From positions 147,555-211,554 of the forward strand of contig CALIBL010000014.1 of assembly GCA_938045805.1 (NCBI GenBank): a stretch of 64,000 nt of DNA, given 5' to 3'. This DNA is from an uncultured Rubripirellula sp. Its GTDB lineage: Bacteria > Planctomycetota > Planctomycetia > Pirellulales > Pirellulaceae. Below the pieces are notes generated by a model. It ran no database searches. It had not been told where the DNA came from and worked only from the letters and a program-made list of their open reading frames with translations. This document shows, one piece after another, positions 6,995 to 15,604 of this stretch (positions within the stretch are counted from its first letter, which is position 1; every line of letters begins with the position of its first letter). Both the position numbers and the translations under genes were made by a program.

Positions 6995-9642
6995 CGGCTG
7001 CCTTCCTTTCCGAGAAAGATCCTGCTCTGCGTCAACGCATGGACAAGATCACGAACGCGATATCCATCTGCTTCGCAGCCATCGAGTATGGACTCAATTT
7101 CTTCACGATCCGCAAATCGCACAGGAGTTCCCGTTGCATAAAGCGTGAACTGTTGCAGAAGATTCCGAGCCAGTTGACGAGGATTGCCTGAGAGAATCTC
7201 CTTCAGTTCGTGGATGTCCCTAAAGTTGCGACCGTCCAGCAAACGGCCGCTTGCATCGACCGTGTCAGCAAGTGCGTAGGCAAAATCGTGGCCGGCGCGG
7301 TCCACCCCGGAGATGCGTTCTCCCGCTTCAAGTCCGCGATAACGCTCTCGCCAGCCGCCGAGGATGTCGAAGTTTTCCAATGCGAAACCAACGGGATCGA
7401 ACCTCGCATGGCATCCGGAACACGATTCCGATTTCGTATGCAGAGTGAGCAACTCACGAATAGTCTTCGCGCCACGAATGTCCGGCTCGACAGCGGGGAC
7501 GCTCGCTGGAGGAGGCGGGGGTGGCTGGCCGATCAAACGCTCCATGATCCACGCGCCGCGGATGACCGGCGAGGTCGATGTGCCGTTGGCGGTCACTTTC
7601 AAAATGGCGGCCTGCGTCAACAGACCGCCGTAGGGACTGTCGTCCGGCAAGGCGATCTTTTGCATTCTAGACCCGCTAAGCGGTGGTAACCCGTAATGCT
7701 GCGTGAGACGATCGTTGGCGTAAACAAAGTCGGCATCGACTAACACACTCGCTGGCAGGTTGTCACGAATCATCGCTGTGAAAAAGGTGCGAGTTTCGCG
7801 TTCCATCGACTCCATCAGGTAATCATCAAAGCGGTACTCAGGATGCAGACGAATATCCGGCTCGTCGCGTCGCATGTTGCGCAAGTCGAGCCAGTAGTCG
7901 GTAAAAATCTCGACGAACCGATCGAAGCCAGAACTGTTGATCAGTCGATCGGTCTCACGGCGAAGTGTATCAGCGTCGCGGAGCTTTCCCGCGGAGGCCA
8001 GCTCCTGCAAAGCTGGATCCGGCCGCGTGTTCGTTAGGAAATGCGACAGCCGAGAAGCGATGGAATAGTGATCGAGGTTGCCAACGCTCGGATCCGAGGG
8101 CTCGCGTAAATAAAGAAAATGACCAGAACAGAGAAACGCCTTGTAACCGGCCAACATCGCTTCTGAAAACGGACGTCCCTCTTTGAGCCGCTGCTCAATG
8201 AGTTGCTCGTACCGAGTGAGTGCTTCCGTAGAGACAGGCTCGCGTGCAACGAAGTTAACGAAACGTCGAAACAGCCGCCGAGCGTCTTCGGTCGGATTCT
8301 CAGAAATGACCTCGGAGTCGATATCTCCGAATAAGACTCGATGTGAAGGTGGAGGCCACGACTCGGGTGGTAGAGGGCCTTCAACTTCAAGCCACTGAAA
8401 AGCAACACCCGGCTGACCACCTTCGGGAAATGGTGGGTAGCGATACGTCGGCGGGCCGCCGTCAACGTTGCGAGCCAGTGGCACCGGTAGACCGAGTAGA
8501 CTGTATTCGAAGGTCTCATCAGGAAGTAAGCGAATGGTCGTCTCATAAACGGCCTGCTTTGGCTGTATGTCCATGATCCCACCTGTACCCCTCACATCCC
8601 CCGAAACATCAGGTCCAGAAGGCTTCCGAGCACGAAACGTCATCGGTATTGGCTCCACCGCCGGCTTAAGCAGATATCCTTCGGATTGCAAAACCGCCCG
8701 CGCGGAAAAACGAACTCGGTATTCGCCGGGAAGTTTCGCAACGAAGTCACGTGGATATCCGAAATAAGGCCAATGAGCAGATCGGAAAAGAGCTAGTTCA
8801 AGCGTGGATTCATCGTCAAGCTCTTCCAATTCTTGCCCGCCAACTGCCTTGTTTTCCTTGGCAAAAAACATCGCCTTTGGCCCGCCAAAGGTGTTCTTAG
8901 GTGTGAACAGTCTAGTTCCAACGGCGCGATATTTTCGGATCTCAGCTGGATTGGGTCCTTTGACGATTGCCTGTTTCAATGCGGTTTCAGCGGCGTCAAG
9001 ATACGCAGTCAACTGCACGCGAGACATATCTAGCGCAGAGGAGGTCTTGTTGAACCGATGGACAATGCGATCTTCTGGCAACATGTCGCGAATATCCAGA
9101 AGCGGCAATTTTAGGACGTCACGCAAATTCTGTTCGTATTCGTCACGATTGAGCCGTCGCAAAGGACCACGACCATTCGCCGCTACGTCCGCCCGATCTG
9201 CTCTGGCAATCTTGTCGCGCAGCGTTTTGACCAGTGATTGACGATCTCCATCTGCCATCGCCGCTGGCTCCGGTGGCATTTCACCAGCACTGACTCGATC
9301 ATGGATGAGAATCCAGCGGTAGCGCAGTTCGCGGTCGTCAAGCGTGAAAGCCAGCGAAGAAAGATCCAGTCCGCCTTCCGCCGATTCACCATCGTGACAG
9401 TCGAGACAGGTCTGTTGGAGCAGTTCACCCAGTGGCTCGGGAATTTCCGCCGCTGTTAATTTCGGCACGCTGAGCAAAATCAGCAGGCAGACTCGGTTAA
9501 ACAGGCAATAGACGGAACTGACTCTTTCCAAGGATGAGAAGGGTCTAACCCACTCCCATCTAAATCGTTTCACAAAGCAAAAGGACTTTCCGTGGGAATC
9601 CCAAATCGTCGACTGGATGCTATCCGTGATTTGGTTGGCCAT
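6991..9642 (-). CDS. DUF1592/DUF1588/DUF1587/DUF1595/DUF1585 multidomain Planctomycete cytochrome-type protein
   Basis: About 883 residues. A hydrophobic segment (VCLLILLSVPKLTAA) precedes a cytochrome-like C-L-D-C-H motif. Then come the DUF1587 region (RRLNRDEYEQNLRDVL), a carbohydrate-binding-like middle part, DUF1595/DUF1592 (ASRLSHFLTNTRPDPAL, LTQHYGLPPL), DUF1588 with a second C-S-G-C-H (GCHARFDPVGFALENFD), and a C-terminal DUF1585 (QLARNLLQQFTLYATG). Such proteins are thought to be exported redox or heme proteins of planctomycetes; function is unproven. Start is uncertain: ATG 9642 lies 16 nt after the upstream stop, a start at 9681 would overlap it, and an internal GTG nearer the signal segment is possible. 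Confidence 0.9.
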   Translation of the reverse strand: MANQITDSIQSTIWDSHGKSFCFVKRFRWEWVRPFSSLERVSSVYCLFNRVCLLILLSVPKLTAAEIPEPLGELLQQTCLDCHDGESAEGGLDLSSLAFTLDDRELRYRWILIHDRVSAGEMPPEPAAMADGDRQSLVKTLRDKIARADRADVAANGRGPLRRLNRDEYEQNLRDVLKLPLLDIRDMLPEDRIVHRFNKTSSALDMSRVQLTAYLDAAETALKQAIVKGPNPAEIRKYRAVGTRLFTPKNTFGGPKAMFFAKENKAVGGQELEELDDESTLELALFRSAHWPYFGYPRDFVAKLPGEYRVRFSARAVLQSEGYLLKPAVEPIPMTFRARKPSGPDVSGDVRGTGGIMDIQPKQAVYETTIRLLPDETFEYSLLGLPVPLARNVDGGPPTYRYPPFPEGGQPGVAFQWLEVEGPLPPESWPPPSHRVLFGDIDSEVISENPTEDARRLFRRFVNFVAREPVSTEALTRYEQLIEQRLKEGRPFSEAMLAGYKAFLCSGHFLYLREPSDPSVGNLDHYSIASRLSHFLTNTRPDPALQELASAGKLRDADTLRRETDRLINSSGFDRFVEIFTDYWLDLRNMRRDEPDIRLHPEYRFDDYLMESMERETRTFFTAMIRDNLPASVLVDADFVYANDRLTQHYGLPPLSGSRMQKIALPDDSPYGGLLTQAAILKVTANGTSTSPVIRGAWIMERLIGQPPPPPPASVPAVEPDIRGAKTIRELLTLHTKSESCSGCHARFDPVGFALENFDILGGWRERYRGLEAGERISGVDRAGHDFAYALADTVDASGRLLDGRNFRDIHELKEILSGNPRQLARNLLQQFTLYATGTPVRFADREEIESILDGCEADGYRVRDLVHALTQSRIFLGKEGSR

Positions 9643-9658
9643 CACCAATCTGCTTTTC

Positions 9659-12600
9659 TTAATCCACATAGGCAAACTCATTCGAGTTCAACAGGACCAA
9701 GCAAATATCCGCCAAGCTCAACATTTGTGGAGTGATCTCGTCGACGCTCAAATCGGGAACATAATCTGCATTCGCTTCGAGTCGTTCAACGAAACTAAAC
9801 CTCTCGCCCGTGTTCTCTTCGACCGCCTCACGAATCACTTCGAGAGGAGGAGCAGCCAAAATTTCATCCACTGGTAACGGATCATGCTCCCTCGCAATTC
9901 CCCGCCAGTGATTCAGTGCCAACTCGATCTCATCTTCACTTGCCTCCCTTGAATAAACCAATCGAAAGCATTGTTCGATGGCCCCTCGCTCAGTTGCAGA
10001 ATTGAGAACCGCGTACTTGGCCACAGCAAGCGAGCGTCGGTAGGCAGACAAGCCGTTAAACAGAGCAAAAACTTGCGGCGTGATCGTCGATGCATCTCGA
10101 ATTTCGCAAGAAAAATCGGGTGAAGGAGCATCAAAAACTTCGAGTAACGGATCCACTAACCCACGAAGCCGAAGGATATATAACGAGCGTCGATGACGCT
10201 GCTGCGGCTTTGGATTTGGCACCCACGCGGCAGCAAAAGCTCCCATCACTTGCCTTGGCTGAAGAGCCACCTCCTGATTAATCTCGGGGCGACATGGAAT
10301 CCCTCCGATCCGTCGGTTCAATTCACCCGAAACCGCCAGCATCGAATCACGCAGTTCCTCGGCACTCAGACGACGCGACTTAAAGACCGAGTAGAATTGG
10401 CGATTCGGGTCAAGCTGATCCAAGCTCGCTTGGTCCGCCGGTTGGCTGGAGCAACAGTAGGCATCGGAAAGCATGATCTGCCGATGCAAAGACTTTAGTG
10501 ACCACCCTTGCTTGATTAAATGACTCGCCAACCAGTCCAGCAGTCTTGGGTGGGTCGGCTTCTTTCCCTTACCACCAAAATTATTTGGGTTCCCAGCGAT
10601 CGCGGTGCCGAAGTGCCACAGCCAGATTCGATTTGCGATCACTCGAGCAGTAAGCGGATTTTGCTCGCTCGCGACCCATCGAGCAAATGCGAGCCTGCGT
10701 CCCTCGATCCCTTCCGGAATCTCTTTCCAAACAGAATCCTGAATCACGCTCAGCGCTGCAGGCTTAACGCGATCTGCTTCACTAAACGGATCACCTCCGG
10801 TCAAGATACATGTCTTCTCCAGGAGACCCTTGGTGAGTCGATCATCAGGAATTCTAGTGGGTGCGTACACTCCATTCCTCTTGGGAGTACGACCGTTGTA
10901 TACCGACAATGCAAACGGCTGGTAACGATCCAGTTCCCACAGCAAACGCTGAATCCCCTTATTGGCGACGCGTTGCCGCCCAAACTGCTCAGGCGTAAAG
11001 CCAACATGCCTTGGTGGGTACTCATCCTCCGAAAACTCGGATTGCCGCATGACCTGCCTGACTGCATCGAACACGCCATTTTTTTGTCCCGACTTCACCA
11101 ATGCATCGACTTCCCGCTTCCAGCGATCAAATGACTCACGGAGAATCGGTTTCTGCTGTTCGTACCAGCGAATCGCATTTTCGAGCAGCACTGAATCCAA
11201 CTTTTCAAGGACAACAGAGTGCTCAGCATGCTTCCTCCGAAGGTACTCCTGTTCCTCGAAGCCATCTCGATTTTCAATGTCCAAAAATTCGGCTCGACGC
11301 TCAGCGAGTTGCGTCGTCGCGAACACCGCCTGAATCGAGTAGTAGTCTCGAGTGGGAATGGGATCAAACTTATGATCGTGACATCTCGCACACTGCAGTG
11401 AATGCCCAAGAAAGACCTCCCCGACGCTGTTGGTCACATCATCGAGAAACCTCTGCCTTGCAACCTTTGCCACCTCCATCCCCGTGAGCTCCCAAGGGCC
11501 CATCCGCAGGAATCCCAAAGCGATCATCGCCTCAGATTCATCCAAGGCGGAGGGATCCTCAGCAAACCACTCATCTCCCGCTATCTGCTCGACAATGAAT
11601 TGATCAAATGACTTGTCTTGATTGAAACTCCGAACAACATAATCTCGATAACGCCACGCATTGCCTCGTTCAAAATCATTTGCAAAGCCTGAGGAATCTG
11701 CATAACGCACCACGTCAAGCCAATGCTGAGCCATGCGTTCCCCGTAATGATCCGAAGCAAGTAATCGATCAACCAAATCAGCGAACGCAATCGCGTCTGA
11801 ACGTGGATCTTCACAAAACTCACGCACCTGATTCATCGTCGGTGGCAATCCTGTCAGGTCGTAAAAAGCTCGCCGCACTAGCACACGGCGTTCGGCTCGC
11901 GGAGCAACCTTCAAGCCTTCGGGCCTCAGTTCAGCTAACAACTCATCAATTGCCCTGATCGCTACCGATTCGTCCCCGGTTTCCTGATGAACATCCTCGT
12001 TGTTGGGAGACAATTCAAGCTGACGATCAGGCCGAGATTGGTTCTCTTCAACAGGCGTGTATTCTTCAAACGGATTCACGATCGGCTGATAAGACCAAAG
12101 ATCTGCGATGGCATACTTTCTTTTTGTCCAAAGGTCGGTGGTCCCGCCCGAGGTTTTGACAGTCACCCCATCTTCAAGCGACCACTTCTCCGCGAAGGCC
12201 GCATGAATCTCTTGCTGCCGCTGCTCAGATGGCCATGATGCACCCGATTGCAACCAACTCTTAATCGACTCCAGTTCAGCCTCGGTCAGCTTTTCTGATT
12301 CCTTCGGTGGCATGGCCGACCAATCATCACTGTCCCGACAGGCAGCGAGGTAGAGCGGACTTTTCAAAGGCTCGGCAAGATCGATCGCCGGCTCGCCGCT
12401 ATCACCGCCATTTAAGGTACCCTCGAGAGTGCGAAGATCTAGTCCGCCCTCGATCTCTCGCCCCTCCATCCCGTGGCACCCTAGGCACTTCTCTGCGAGC
12501 AAGACAGAAACCCGACGAACAAAGACCTCATCAGAGGGTGAAACCGAGATGGCACTGGTTTCGCTAGAATCCGATTGGGCCAACGTGAAATTTTGCCATA

Positions 12601-12748
12601 CCAAGCATTGCAAGAGGATCATCAATATCAGGCACCATGTCGAAGAATTGGAACCACCTAAGCTGATCCGTCTTGGCTGAATACCCGATTCGCTCGCCCA
12701 CAACTCCGTCACGACACCTTTCCTTAATTCCAAGCCAACTGACACCAT
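9659..12748 (-). CDS. PSCyt1-DUF1549-DUF1553 Planctomycete cytochrome-type protein (PSD1 family)
   Basis: About 1029 residues. Order: signal-like hydrophobic segment (CLILMILLQCLVW), PSCyt1 with C-L-G-C-H, then the MPPKE motif, DUF1549 (RRAFYDLTGLPPT, HWLDVVRYADSSGF, a third C-A-R-C-H motif followed by DHKFDPIP), and DUF1553 (RVIANRIWLWHFG, LLDWLASHLI, KSLHRQIMLSDAY). The family is abundant in planctomycetes and is presumed exported. It normally pairs with DUF1501; here it leads an operon with DUF1592 and DUF1552 genes. ATG 12748 is preferred because an AGAGAG lies 7 nt upstream; a GTG at 12808 is also in frame. Confidence 0.9.
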   Translation of the reverse strand: MVSVGLELRKGVVTELWASESGIQPRRISLGGSNSSTWCLILMILLQCLVWQNFTLAQSDSSETSAISVSPSDEVFVRRVSVLLAEKCLGCHGMEGREIEGGLDLRTLEGTLNGGDSGEPAIDLAEPLKSPLYLAACRDSDDWSAMPPKESEKLTEAELESIKSWLQSGASWPSEQRQQEIHAAFAEKWSLEDGVTVKTSGGTTDLWTKRKYAIADLWSYQPIVNPFEEYTPVEENQSRPDRQLELSPNNEDVHQETGDESVAIRAIDELLAELRPEGLKVAPRAERRVLVRRAFYDLTGLPPTMNQVREFCEDPRSDAIAFADLVDRLLASDHYGERMAQHWLDVVRYADSSGFANDFERGNAWRYRDYVVRSFNQDKSFDQFIVEQIAGDEWFAEDPSALDESEAMIALGFLRMGPWELTGMEVAKVARQRFLDDVTNSVGEVFLGHSLQCARCHDHKFDPIPTRDYYSIQAVFATTQLAERRAEFLDIENRDGFEEQEYLRRKHAEHSVVLEKLDSVLLENAIRWYEQQKPILRESFDRWKREVDALVKSGQKNGVFDAVRQVMRQSEFSEDEYPPRHVGFTPEQFGRQRVANKGIQRLLWELDRYQPFALSVYNGRTPKRNGVYAPTRIPDDRLTKGLLEKTCILTGGDPFSEADRVKPAALSVIQDSVWKEIPEGIEGRRLAFARWVASEQNPLTARVIANRIWLWHFGTAIAGNPNNFGGKGKKPTHPRLLDWLASHLIKQGWSLKSLHRQIMLSDAYCCSSQPADQASLDQLDPNRQFYSVFKSRRLSAEELRDSMLAVSGELNRRIGGIPCRPEINQEVALQPRQVMGAFAAAWVPNPKPQQRHRRSLYILRLRGLVDPLLEVFDAPSPDFSCEIRDASTITPQVFALFNGLSAYRRSLAVAKYAVLNSATERGAIEQCFRLVYSREASEDEIELALNHWRGIAREHDPLPVDEILAAPPLEVIREAVEENTGERFSFVERLEANADYVPDLSVDEITPQMLSLADICLVLLNSNEFAYVD

Positions 12749-12951
12749 CGATCGCTCTCTGGTATCAAAATCCAACACGTTGCTCGTCCCTCGGCATTGC
12801 TCACCCACACCCGAGATATCATAACAGATACCTTGCTGAATTCACTGGTATCAGGCGACCGAAAGTCGCTATAAGCGTCTAAGTCCCATCCGAAACAGCG
12901 ATCGAGGCGTTGGGCACACTTTTGTCAAAAATTGAAAAACGAATTGAACCG

Positions 12952-13950
12952 ATGAGAATTGTTATCTGCTATCCCGTCGAACGCCGCCATTTGGATCAGA
13001 TCCAGACGGCGGCGCCGGATGCTGAAGTCGTCAATGCTGGACAGGAACGTATCGACGAACTCCTCCCATCTGCAGATATCTTCATCGGACACGCTAAAGT
13101 GCCAGTCAATTGGGATCGCGTTCTAGATGCCGGAAACCTGAAATGGATCCAGTCGTCCGCAGCAGGCCTCGATCACTGCTTGGTACCCGGCGTGATCGTC
13201 TCTGATATCGTGGTCTCCAGCGCCTCTGGCCTTTTCGCACCGCAGGTTGCGGAGCAGACCTTTGCTTTGTTGACCGGTTTGCTACGGGGCATGCCGCGAT
13301 TTTTTCGGGCAGAAGAAAAACGAGAGTTCATCCGTCTCCCGACAGATGATCTTCGCGGCAAAACCATTGGGATCGTCGGGATGGGCGGTAATGGAAGAAT
13401 GTTGGCCAAAACACTCAGCCCCTGGGAAGTCACGCTCCTGGGAACTGACTATTACCCCATCGATGCTCCGAAAGAAGTACAACGACTGATGCCAGCCGAC
13501 TCACTCGACACACTCTTGGCTGTCAGTGATATCGTGATTCTGACGTTACCGCTCAATGAGTCCACGCTGGGACTTTTTGACGATTCAAAATTCGAAGCGA
13601 TGAAGACGGGTAGCTACCTAATCAATGTTGCGAGAGGCTCGGTGGTGCAGGAAACTGCACTCGTCCGAGCGTTGGAGTCGGGAAAGTTGGCTGGGGCAGG
13701 ATTGGATGTAACCGAGGTAGAACCTCTCGCGCCCGAGAGTCCACTGTGGGATGATCCTCGCGTGATGATCACTCCACATGTCGGTGCTCAATCGTACCGA
13801 CGTGTTGACGACACCACCGACTTAGCCTGTGACAATCTCCGAAGGTACCTCAACGGGGAAACGCCGTTGAATATCGTCGATAAGAAATTGGGTTTCCCTC
13901 ACCCCTCGGTTTCGTGGAGATCGGTAAAGCAAAAAGAAGCTTCATCCTAA
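12952..13950 (+). CDS. D-isomer specific 2-hydroxyacid dehydrogenase
   Basis: 332 residues. The NAD(P)-binding glycine motif G-M-G-G-N-G lies at 143-148. The catalytic triad of the family is present: Arg228 in NVARGS, Glu257 in the DVTEVEPL motif and His276 in the TPHVG motif. It should interconvert a 2-ketoacid and a D-2-hydroxyacid using NAD(P)H in the cytoplasm; substrate (glyoxylate, hydroxypyruvate, phosphoglycerate or other) cannot be decided, and the length lacks the ACT domain of full SerA. ATG 12952 starts the canonical first beta strand (MRIVIC); an upstream TTG at 12910 is less likely. Transcribed divergently from the PSD1 operon. Confidence 0.88.
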   Translation: MRIVICYPVERRHLDQIQTAAPDAEVVNAGQERIDELLPSADIFIGHAKVPVNWDRVLDAGNLKWIQSSAAGLDHCLVPGVIVSDIVVSSASGLFAPQVAEQTFALLTGLLRGMPRFFRAEEKREFIRLPTDDLRGKTIGIVGMGGNGRMLAKTLSPWEVTLLGTDYYPIDAPKEVQRLMPADSLDTLLAVSDIVILTLPLNESTLGLFDDSKFEAMKTGSYLINVARGSVVQETALVRALESGKLAGAGLDVTEVEPLAPESPLWDDPRVMITPHVGAQSYRRVDDTTDLACDNLRRYLNGETPLNIVDKKLGFPHPSVSWRSVKQKEASS

Positions 13951-13997
13951 GCAACAATCAATATTCATTCACCCTTTGAAAAGGGATCATTGCAACC

Positions 13998-14216
13998 ATG
14001 GACGGAAAGAGTAGCAGCAATCGCCAAGTGCATTTATCCGGAATTGAACTATACCACGGTGACCGGTGTGTCGGCAAAGTTCGCCTTCCTCTAACAAGAC
14101 ATGACGATTTTGTCGCCGACTTTAACCGAATCTACTCGTCAATTGGCATGAGCCTTTTTCCAGAGATAGAAGTCGACGCAATCGATCCTGAGAAAGATTG
14201 CGGTCCGCACTTGTAG
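13998..14216 (+). CDS. small protein of unknown function (72 aa)
   Basis: The ATG is preceded by AAAAGGGAT at a reasonable spacing. The product begins hydrophilic, then LSGIELYHGDRCVGKVRLPL and an acidic C-terminus. There is no signal peptide, no membrane segment and only two cysteines. It follows the dehydrogenase by 47 nt on the same strand and precedes a strong hairpin terminator, so it is probably the last gene of that transcript. I do not recognise the family. Confidence 0.6.
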   Translation: MDGKSSSNRQVHLSGIELYHGDRCVGKVRLPLTRHDDFVADFNRIYSSIGMSLFPEIEVDAIDPEKDCGPHL

Positions 14217-14259
14217 TGATCTGATCGTCACAAGTACTTCTCAATGAGCTAATGAACAT

Positions 14260-14305
14260 AAAAAAATCCCCAGAGAGTGAATTCTCTCCGGGGATCCTTT
14301 TTTTT
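14260..14305. terminator. bidirectional intrinsic terminator
   Basis: An A-run is followed by ATCCCC-AGAGAG, a short loop, then TCTCTC-CGGGGAT and a T-run of eight. It works in both directions between the convergent 72-aa gene (+) and the Cys-rich repeat gene (-). Confidence 0.85.
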
Positions 14306-14440
14306 GGTACCGAGAATGAAGTGTTGAAGGTTTACAGTCAGGAGAAGGCGACCCGCGTCTTGGCATTGGGCGGGGTCAGAAACGGATAAGCCGTTTGAGG
14401 AACTGAAACGCTTACTTACCTTTCTCGATTAGTGGGCAAC

Positions 14441-14986
14441 TTATGCACCGCAGGTTGGCTCGCAACCGCAAGTTGGCTCAGCAGGAGCTTCGCAACCGCA
14501 GCTTGGCTCTTCTTCTGCACCGCAAGCTGGCTCGCAGCTGTCGTCGCAGCCGTGCTTAGCCATCATGCGAGCGAAAAGACCTTTGATGCGACCGCCGCAA
14601 GCTGCTCCGTCGCAGGTGTCAGCTTCTTCTGCACCGCAAGTTGGCTCTTCTACAGGAGCTTCGCAGCCACAAGTTGGCTCTTCTTCTGCACCGCAAGCTG
14701 GCTCACAGCTGTCGCAGCTGTGCTTTGCCATCATGCGAGCGAAAAGACCCTTGATGCGACCGCCGCAAGCTGCTCCGTCGCAGCTGTCAACTTCTTCTGC
14801 ACCGCAAACAGGCTCAACAGGAGCTTCGCAGCCACAAGTAGGCTCAGCTTCTGCACCACAAACTGGCTCGCATGCATCGCAAGCATCAGTTTTACAAAGA
14901 CCGAAAATACCGAACGCGCTAGCGTTGGTTGAGCTCGTGGCGACCATAGCGATTGCCAACAGAGCTGGAACGATTACACGACGCAT
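14441..14986 (-). CDS. secreted cysteine-rich tandem-repeat protein
   Basis: 181 residues from ATG 14986 (GGAG 8 nt upstream), beginning with a clear signal peptide (RRVIVPALLAIAMVATSSTNASA). The mature part has 25 cysteines, mostly as CGAE, CGCEAP and CDGAACGG. Two copies of a 56-residue (168-bp) unit are visible, each containing GRIKGLFARMMAKH followed by CD-x-CEPACGAEEEP; a partial unit flanks them. The C-terminus is TCGCEPTCGA. The Cys spacing suggests disulfide cross-linking or metal binding at the cell surface, but no function is known to me. A longer frame to 15175 lacks a signal peptide at its start and is rejected. Confidence 0.8.
   Translation of the reverse strand: MRRVIVPALLAIAMVATSSTNASAFGIFGLCKTDACDACEPVCGAEAEPTCGCEAPVEPVCGAEEVDSCDGAACGGRIKGLFARMMAKHSCDSCEPACGAEEEPTCGCEAPVEEPTCGAEEADTCDGAACGGRIKGLFARMMAKHGCDDSCEPACGAEEEPSCGCEAPAEPTCGCEPTCGA
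14477..14816. repeat. 168-bp tandem coding repeat, about two copies
   Basis: The sequence GCCATCATGCGAGCGAAAAG occurs at 14559 and again at 14727, exactly 168 bp apart, with long matching flanks on both sides. The period is 56 codons, so the reading frame is kept. Most differences are single bases. Confidence 0.85.
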
Positions 14987-15604
14987 CGTGAATTCTCCAT
15001 GGAAAAAGGTTTCAGGAAGGTAACTACAACGCCTGAGCCGCAACACGTCCGAGCGGCCAAAGACCAGCTTCAAGCCTTGGCTCGTCACCGATCCCTGACA
15101 ACGCACTAACCGCATTGCAGGTCGATCGGCGTGTGGCGGCGCCAGCGACCGAACACCACACAACGAGGTGTTCACGTGAACTATCGACTAGGCGACTTTG
15201 CCGAATGCGTAGTTCTGAGAAAATCTACCGACTGACTCTGCGATTACCGTTGAACTTAGCGACTGTGTCGACTGGAACGATCAGTCCGATTAATCGGGGA
15301 GCCATTTGGGCCGACATTGGCCAAGAAGTGAAGCGGTAACACTTGGAGAATCCATGTGGCCGTCCTCTGGCAGTCACATTTTGCCCAAACCCAAGACGTG
15401 CTCGGACCCACAAGGATGACTTGAAGCCGAGAGTCTCTGCCGAAAGTCAAACTAGACGTAGAGAAAAAAAGCAACCTATCCCGAACGCTTCGGCGATGAC
15501 TCGATGCAAGAAAGATCCTCGCCTACACAAAACCGCGATTCGACCGTTGCTGAATTCGTCAAATGCAGAATTCGCCGAATCAATGCTCGGACTACAAATG
15601 TCTG
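14987..15604. other. intergenic region, no gene seen
   Basis: 618 bp between the start of the Cys-rich protein gene and the end of the sulfatase gene, both on the minus strand. No protein-like reading frame, RNA gene or convincing hairpin was found. It presumably holds the promoter and leader of the Cys-rich gene. Confidence 0.5.
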
